Origin: Candidatus Zixiibacteriota bacterium
GTDB taxonomy: Bacteria; Zixibacteria; MSB-5A5; SM1-73
Assembly: GCA_022866585.1 (NCBI GenBank)
Contig: JALHUP010000080.1
Location: 1-7,984, forward strand
Length of the DNA: 7,984 nucleotides
Direction of reading: 5' to 3'
The number at the start of each line of letters is the position of its first letter. The first letter of the stretch is position 1. Shown here in pieces: positions 4,624 through 7,984 of the stretch. The position numbers and the translations under genes were made by a program. Under the pieces are notes generated by a model, which saw only the letters and a list, made by a program, of their open reading frames with translations, did no database searches and was not told where the DNA came from.

Positions 4624-6573
4624 AAAAAGTTCGTTCTTATTTTATTCCTTTTAGAATTCTTTGTCGGATATTCTGTCTCCAACGGAAAACCCGACCCACT
4701 TCAAGAATACCCTGAGCAAACTTCAGACTCGCTTCAAAAGGGAATTGTTTCGGATACTGGGCAGAAGATTCAAGAAAAGAAATTTATTGAAGACGATAAG
4801 TTCAAAAATGAAGTATGGAATCACCTTTCCAACCAAGATGAAATCTTGCTTGAGGATATTGATGATGCTTTTGTAAAGGATTTAGGAGATATTCTACGGA
4901 TGAGAAGTTTGCTCAATATAGTCAAGGTCGGTCCTCCGGGGCAACTTGAGACTGGTTCTTGGGCAGGAAACCGGGATTTCAGAATTTTCATAGATGGAAT
5001 TTTGTATGAGCAACAAAGTTTAAATCTACCTCAGAGTGGAGTCTTGGACTTGAATTCAATACCCGTGGAGAATATAGAGAAGATCGAAATATTTCCTTCA
5101 GGAGTTGCGAATCTATGGGGGAGAGGATCGGGTTTGGGGGAAATAAACATAATTACCAAAGATTACAAGGGAAGTGAGCCTTATTCCAGGGTGATGGCGG
5201 ATAGGGGACCCTATGGGTACCACAGAACCCAGGTGGAGTTGGGAAGGGGAGTGACCTCAAGAGGCAAAATCTATCTTACCGGAGGGTTCAAAAAATCGGA
5301 TGGCTATTTGATAAACAGCGATTATGATGGAATGTCCTTTTCAGAAAAAACCACTTTTAGTCTGAAGAAAAATCTTAATCTAAAGTTTTTCGCCTATCAA
5401 TATGAAACAAAGATGGGACTCCCTTTGTTCCCGAGTGTGAATATTAAAGATACTAGAAAAAAGGAAGATAACTGGGGAATTGCAAGTAACCTTCTTTTTG
5501 AGCAAAACGAAAATTCTTTACTTAGATTGGAATTTCGTTATGATAAACAAGAGCAAAAACTTAAAAGTACATCCTTCGGATTTGGAATTGAAAAGATAAA
5601 CAGGCTTTTTAGTTTGAGAGCTACCCAGACCTTGAAACGGGGGAAGAGACATAATTTAAAAATCGAGGCTTATGCGGACAGGGAAAAGTTTGAAGCATCA
5701 AATTTTGATCACATTGCATATGGGACCTACTTATCTTTTTCAGATCTCGTCAATATAAATGAGAAGATAAATTTTCTTTTGTTTTCCAAGATAGAAAATG
5801 AGGATAAATTCAAAGTGAATCTTTCCGGCTTTGCAGGTATCTCTTATGAAATTGCTCTGGACATAAACTTATTTTCCACTTTGGGGAGATTCGTGAATTA
5901 TCCTCAAGCTATGGATCTGTATTGGAAACCTCTTTCATTAAATCTAAACGATACGATAGTTAATTACAAAGAGGAGGGAAACCTAAATTTAAAAAGAGAA
6001 AAATCAACTCTCTTTGATTTTGGTGCCGGCTGGAGAAAAGAAAATTTTGGGGTGAGTTGTTTGTTATTCAGAAATAGAGTAAATGATTTTGTTTATTGGA
6101 ACAATATCGACACCTCAATTGCTTACGGATACTTTAAGCCGATCAATACAAAGGCGGATATTTGGGGAATGAATTTGAATTCGAGCCTTCATTTCTTCAA
6201 ATATTTCAAATCCTCCATCTCTTACTGCTTCAAAGAAAGCAAAGATTCAAATAAAAAACTCTTTTTTCCACAATCTCCCAAACATTCTTTCTTTGGCTAT
6301 CTTCAATACGAAAATGAATTTTTGAAAAAAGAGATTGGCTTGAAATTTAGATTGGAGGCAAATATTTTATCTAAGCGTTTCTTGGACGAATATGAAAAAG
6401 ACAAAGAGCCCGAAGTGGCTATATTTAATGGTAAAATAAGCATAAGATTCTTGGATTTTCATTTTTACTATGTGGTGGAGAATATTACCAATCGGGTCTA
6501 TCGTTTGACTCGGGATTATCCCATGCCTGAAAGAAGTTATTATTGGGGATTTTATTGGGAGTTTTTCGACTGA
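4621..6573 (+). CDS. TonB-dependent outer-membrane receptor
   Basis: The product has 650 residues, typical for a TonB-dependent receptor. Residues 1 to about 20 are a signal peptide (KKFVLILFLLEFFVGYSVS). A polar linker of about 55 residues follows in which I cannot point to a clear TonB box. The plug domain spans about 75-180: RIFIDGILYE (121-130), then IPVENIEKIEIFPSG (147-161) and GLGEINIITK (171-180). The common GPASALYG segment is replaced here by PSGVANLWGRGSG. The remainder is a 22-strand-type barrel rich in alternating aromatic strands, ending YWGFYWEFFD, with one Asp after the usual terminal Phe. The TTG start is supported by AAGGA at 4610-4614. It shares a unit with a GT9 gene and no substrate-specific partner (periplasmic binding protein, ABC transporter) is nearby, so the ligand is unknown; a BtuB-like or siderophore role would be guesswork. 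Confidence 0.92.
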   Translation: MKKFVLILFLLEFFVGYSVSNGKPDPLQEYPEQTSDSLQKGIVSDTGQKIQEKKFIEDDKFKNEVWNHLSNQDEILLEDIDDAFVKDLGDILRMRSLLNIVKVGPPGQLETGSWAGNRDFRIFIDGILYEQQSLNLPQSGVLDLNSIPVENIEKIEIFPSGVANLWGRGSGLGEINIITKDYKGSEPYSRVMADRGPYGYHRTQVELGRGVTSRGKIYLTGGFKKSDGYLINSDYDGMSFSEKTTFSLKKNLNLKFFAYQYETKMGLPLFPSVNIKDTRKKEDNWGIASNLLFEQNENSLLRLEFRYDKQEQKLKSTSFGFGIEKINRLFSLRATQTLKRGKRHNLKIEAYADREKFEASNFDHIAYGTYLSFSDLVNINEKINFLLFSKIENEDKFKVNLSGFAGISYEIALDINLFSTLGRFVNYPQAMDLYWKPLSLNLNDTIVNYKEEGNLNLKREKSTLFDFGAGWRKENFGVSCLLFRNRVNDFVYWNNIDTSIAYGYFKPINTKADIWGMNLNSSLHFFKYFKSSISYCFKESKDSNKKLFFPQSPKHSFFGYLQYENEFLKKEIGLKFRLEANILSKRFLDEYEKDKEPEVAIFNGKISIRFLDFHFYYVVENITNRVYRLTRDYPMPERSYYWGFYWEFFD

Positions 6574-6577
6574 CGTC

Positions 6578-6645
6578 GTCCGCCGTCCCCAGACCGCCGC
6601 AGTTAAGATTTGCGAGCGGCGGACGGCGGACTGCGGTCGGCGGAC
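6578..6645 (-). repeat. GTCCGCCG-family palindromic repeat, copy 1
   Basis: The left arm (6578-6600, 23 bases, begins GTCCGCCG) and right arm (6616-6645, 30 bases, ends CGGCGGAC) are inverted repeats around a 15-base AT-rich loop. The longer arm holds one extra TCCGCCG unit; apart from that I count three mismatches. Read on the minus strand it has the same order as copy 3 (30-base arm, loop, 23-base arm), so copies 1 and 3 face opposite ways. It lies four bases after the receptor stop codon and may also act as a transcription terminator or mRNA end stabiliser. Confidence 0.8.
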
Positions 6646-6673
6646 AGGAATTAAAAAACGAAAGGTGAAAAAA

Positions 6674-7219
6674 ATGAATAGGGAAGAAGCATTAGATTTA
6701 GTCAAATCCAAAGTTAAGGGAAAGAATCTGGTAAAGCATATGTTAGCGGTTGAGGCTATAATGAGAAGGTTGGCGCAGCATCTCAATGAAGACGTGGAGA
6801 TGTGGGGGCTTACCGGTCTATTGCACGATCTGGATTACGATGAGACGGTAAACGATTTCGACCGCCATTCCCTTTTAACCTGTGAATGGCTGAAAGATTA
6901 TAATCTGGATGAGAGGATACTTTATGCCATAAAATCCCATCCCAAAAAAGTTGAGCCAAAATCCAAGATGGATTGGGCACTTTTCGCCACCGATCCGTTG
7001 AGCGGGTTGATCGTGGCCGCCGCTTTGATGCATCCTTCCAAAAAGCTGAAAAACGTCAACGTGGAGTTTGTGCTCAACAGATTTAAGGAAAAAAGATTTG
7101 CCGCCGGAGCAAACCGGGAAGAAATTAAAACCTGTGAAAATATAGGATTATCTTTAGAAGAATTCATCAGATTGGCTCTGGATGGAATGCAAGAAATCGA
7201 CGAAGAATTGGGGTTGTGA
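6674..7219 (+). CDS. HD-domain (HDIG-type) putative metal-dependent phosphohydrolase
   Basis: The product has 181 residues from the ATG at 6674. A GTG at 6665 is in frame but lies within the Shine-Dalgarno AGGTGA (6663-6668), which is correctly spaced (five bases) for ATG 6674, so the shorter form is preferred. The HD metal-binding pattern is complete: His22 (KHMLAVE), His51-Asp52 (LLHDLDYD), His65 (DRHS), His89 (IKSHP) and Asp107 (ATDPLSGLIVAAAL). Such residues bind one or two divalent metals and hydrolyse phosphate esters, often nucleotides. The C-terminal part (KKLKNVNVEFVLNRFKEKRFAAGANRE, split over 124-149, then SLEEFIRLAL) is the conserved tail of a common stand-alone HDIG family of about 180-190 residues. 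It is cytoplasmic with no signal peptide. The substrate is unknown. GC-rich repeats flank it on both sides. Confidence 0.88.
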   Translation: MNREEALDLVKSKVKGKNLVKHMLAVEAIMRRLAQHLNEDVEMWGLTGLLHDLDYDETVNDFDRHSLLTCEWLKDYNLDERILYAIKSHPKKVEPKSKMDWALFATDPLSGLIVAAALMHPSKKLKNVNVEFVLNRFKEKRFAAGANREEIKTCENIGLSLEEFIRLALDGMQEIDEELGL

Positions 7220-7244
7220 ATTTCCCAGCAGATGAATAAAATAC

Positions 7245-7290
7245 GTCCGCAGACCGCCGTCCGCCGCTTGAAAATATTGTTCTGTGGCAA
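7245..7290 (+). repeat. GTCCGCCG-family repeat, copy 2 (one arm, second arm decayed)
   Basis: Positions 7245-7267 match the last 23 bases of the long arm of copy 1 (read on the minus strand) at 21 of 23 positions. The following AT-rich stretch resembles the loop of copy 3 (CCGCTTGAAAAT against CCGCTTAAAGAAT). The second arm is reduced to a GTGGCAA-like remnant near 7285-7290, just before the GGAG of the next gene. It reads as a decayed or truncated copy in the same orientation as copy 3. Confidence 0.65.
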
Positions 7291-7311
7291 GAGGAGACTG
7301 ATAAAATAAAT

Positions 7312-7683
7312 ATGATTCGTTCTAACAAGAAAATTTTGATGTTTTGTTTTTTTCTTTTTCTCTTTCTACATCAAATTTCTCATGCGGGAAGTCAATCTGA
7401 AAATTCAGACACTTTAAAAATCTGCGATAGGTGGTTAGCCTGGGACAAAGTTGAACATTTGGGGATTAGTGCCTATTTATCTTTTGTCTCTTATAAGATC
7501 TATCACGATTTTTATCATAACCATAAAGAGTCCTCCTTATATTTTTCCAGTGGTTTGACCTTCAGCTTGGGTCTGGGAAAAGAGATTTATGATGAAAAAA
7601 CACCCAATGGAAAATTCAGCTATAAAGATTTAGTAGCGGATATTTTGGGCATTGGGGTGGGTTTATGGATAGCGACGCGGTAA
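7312..7683 (+). CDS. Small exported YfiM/DUF2279-like protein
   Basis: The product has 123 residues. Residues 1 to about 25 are a signal peptide or membrane anchor (hydrophobic FCFFLFLFL core, SHA before GSQ). There is no lipobox cysteine, unlike the E. coli YfiM lipoprotein. Conserved-looking points are WDKVEH (44-49), GLGKEIYDEKTP (87-98) and FSYKDLVADILGIGVG (102-117); this DK...H, GKE.YD, DL.AD..G pattern is what I associate with DUF2279/YfiM and related VanZ-like small proteins. Hydrophobic segments near 50-64, 78-88 and 108-121 suggest membrane association. The function is unknown. The Shine-Dalgarno GGAG (7293-7296) is 15 bases from ATG 7312, longer than usual, but no other ATG, GTG or TTG lies close upstream in frame. 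It sits between two copies of the GTCCGCCG repeat, which probably isolate it transcriptionally. Confidence 0.7.
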   Translation: MIRSNKKILMFCFFLFLFLHQISHAGSQSENSDTLKICDRWLAWDKVEHLGISAYLSFVSYKIYHDFYHNHKESSLYFSSGLTFSLGLGKEIYDEKTPNGKFSYKDLVADILGIGVGLWIATR

Positions 7684-7690
7684 AACATTT

Positions 7691-7760
7691 GTCCGCCGTC
7701 CGCGGTCGGCAGTCCGCCGCTTAAAGAATCTGGATTTGCGGCACACGATGGTCGGCGGAC
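7691..7760 (+). repeat. GTCCGCCG-family palindromic repeat, copy 3
   Basis: A 30-base arm (7691-7720, begins GTCCGCCGTCCGCGG), a 17-base AT-rich loop and a 23-base arm (7738-7760, ends GTCGGCGGAC). The outer 10 bases of the arms pair well and the inner part of the shorter arm has diverged. Arm lengths are identical to copy 1 but the orientation is reversed. It fills the gap between the YfiM-like gene and the transporter gene. Confidence 0.78.
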
Positions 7761-7777
7761 AATAAAGTAAATGACGC

Positions 7778-7984
7778 ATGAATAATTCTACAGAAAAAAA
7801 TCGACTGGCCACGGCCAGCTGGGCACTTTACGATTTCGCTGACACCATCTTCTCCATGAACATCGTCACCATGTATTTTGCCCAATGGATCATAGTGGAC
7901 AATAAAAAAGAAGATATTTACTACAGCGCCTGCTACGCCCTCTCCATGTTTCTGGTTGCGATAACCATGCCTGTTTTAGGAGCA
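7778..7984 (+). CDS. UMF1-family MFS transporter, 3' end missing (partial)
   Basis: Sixty-nine codons are visible before the window ends. Full members have about 400-450 residues, so most of the gene lies outside. The ATG at 7778 is fixed by an in-frame TGA at 7772-7774 just upstream; no clear Shine-Dalgarno is seen. The opening ASWALYDFADTIFSMNIV (13-30) is the hallmark N-terminus of the UMF1 (Atg22-like) branch of the major facilitator superfamily, and it begins transmembrane helix 1. The second hydrophobic stretch (48-69, YYSACYALSMFLVAITMPVLGA) is helix 2. These are inner-membrane permeases of poorly known substrate; the eukaryotic relative Atg22 exports amino acids from vacuoles, but that function should not be transferred. 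The repeat at 7691-7760 separates it from the gene before. Confidence 0.85.
   Translation, partial: MNNSTEKNRLATASWALYDFADTIFSMNIVTMYFAQWIIVDNKKEDIYYSACYALSMFLVAITMPVLGA

Noticed and set aside
3559..6573. A complete LPS or nutrient-uptake cluster
   Set aside because: Only one glycosyltransferase and one receptor are present; no kinase, ligase, transporter or second transferase accompanies them in the window.
6665..6673. GTG at 6665 as the start of the HD gene
   Set aside because: It lies inside AGGTGA, which is the well-spaced Shine-Dalgarno for ATG 6674; no conserved sequence is gained.
6367..6786. Minus-strand open frame of 139 codons spanning the receptor end, repeat copy 1 and the HD gene start
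   Set aside because: It overlaps two strongly supported + strand genes; its middle is translated GTCCGCCG repeat.
6922..7290. Minus-strand open frame of 122 codons opposite the HD gene
   Set aside because: Antisense of the conserved HD gene plus repeat copy 2; no independent support.
6578..7760. The three GC-rich repeats as a CRISPR array
   Set aside because: Copies are hundreds of bases apart with genes between, orientations differ, and there are no regular spacers or cas genes.

Overview
The window reads as a chromosomal segment of an uncultured Gram-negative (diderm) bacterium with AT-rich coding DNA. The evidence for two membranes is two small outer-membrane barrel proteins, a TonB-dependent receptor and a family 9 (heptosyltransferase-like) glycosyltransferase. 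All nine supported genes lie on the + strand. The AT-rich genes separated by GC-rich palindromic repeats recall genomes of uncultured FCB-type candidate phyla, but this is only an impression. No rRNA, tRNA or other taxonomic marker is present.

Layout. Positions 1-648 hold the 3' part of pgeF, a multicopper-oxidase-fold purine nucleoside/peptidoglycan-editing enzyme. Positions 649-973 are non-coding and filled by a nested palindromic, MITE-like element plus a further hairpin. Two secreted beta-barrel proteins follow (974-1570 and 1806-2468). They are separated by a paired-hairpin repeat that sits between two copies of a 30-bp direct repeat; the second copy supplies the -35 of a perfect TTGACA-N17-TATAAT promoter. 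A single hairpin repeat and a strong intrinsic terminator (2627-2653) close that unit. uppP (2673-3485, undecaprenyl-pyrophosphate phosphatase) starts only 19 bases after the terminator. After another 11-bp hairpin comes a two-gene unit: a GT9 glycosyltransferase (3559-4620) and a TonB-dependent receptor (4621-6573), whose start codon directly follows the preceding stop. The last part holds an HD-domain protein (6674-7219), a small YfiM/DUF2279-like protein (7312-7683) and the first 69 codons of a UMF1-family transporter (7778 onward). These are separated by three copies of a second GC-rich repeat family.

Most genes concern the cell envelope: peptidoglycan quality control (pgeF), lipid-carrier recycling (uppP), surface glycan assembly (GT9), outer-membrane barrels and TonB-dependent uptake. 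They form several short transcription units, not one pathway operon.

The most unusual content is intergenic. Two structured repeat families occur. One consists of GTAG-initiated hairpins, several with 8-base arms and a 5-base loop, whose arm sequences differ between copies while the fold is kept. This matches the known layout of REP/BIME elements moved by RAYT (Y1) transposases. The other is a GTCCGCCG-rich element with unequal 30- and 23-base arms. I see no phage, CRISPR, defence or biosynthetic system here, and no transposase.
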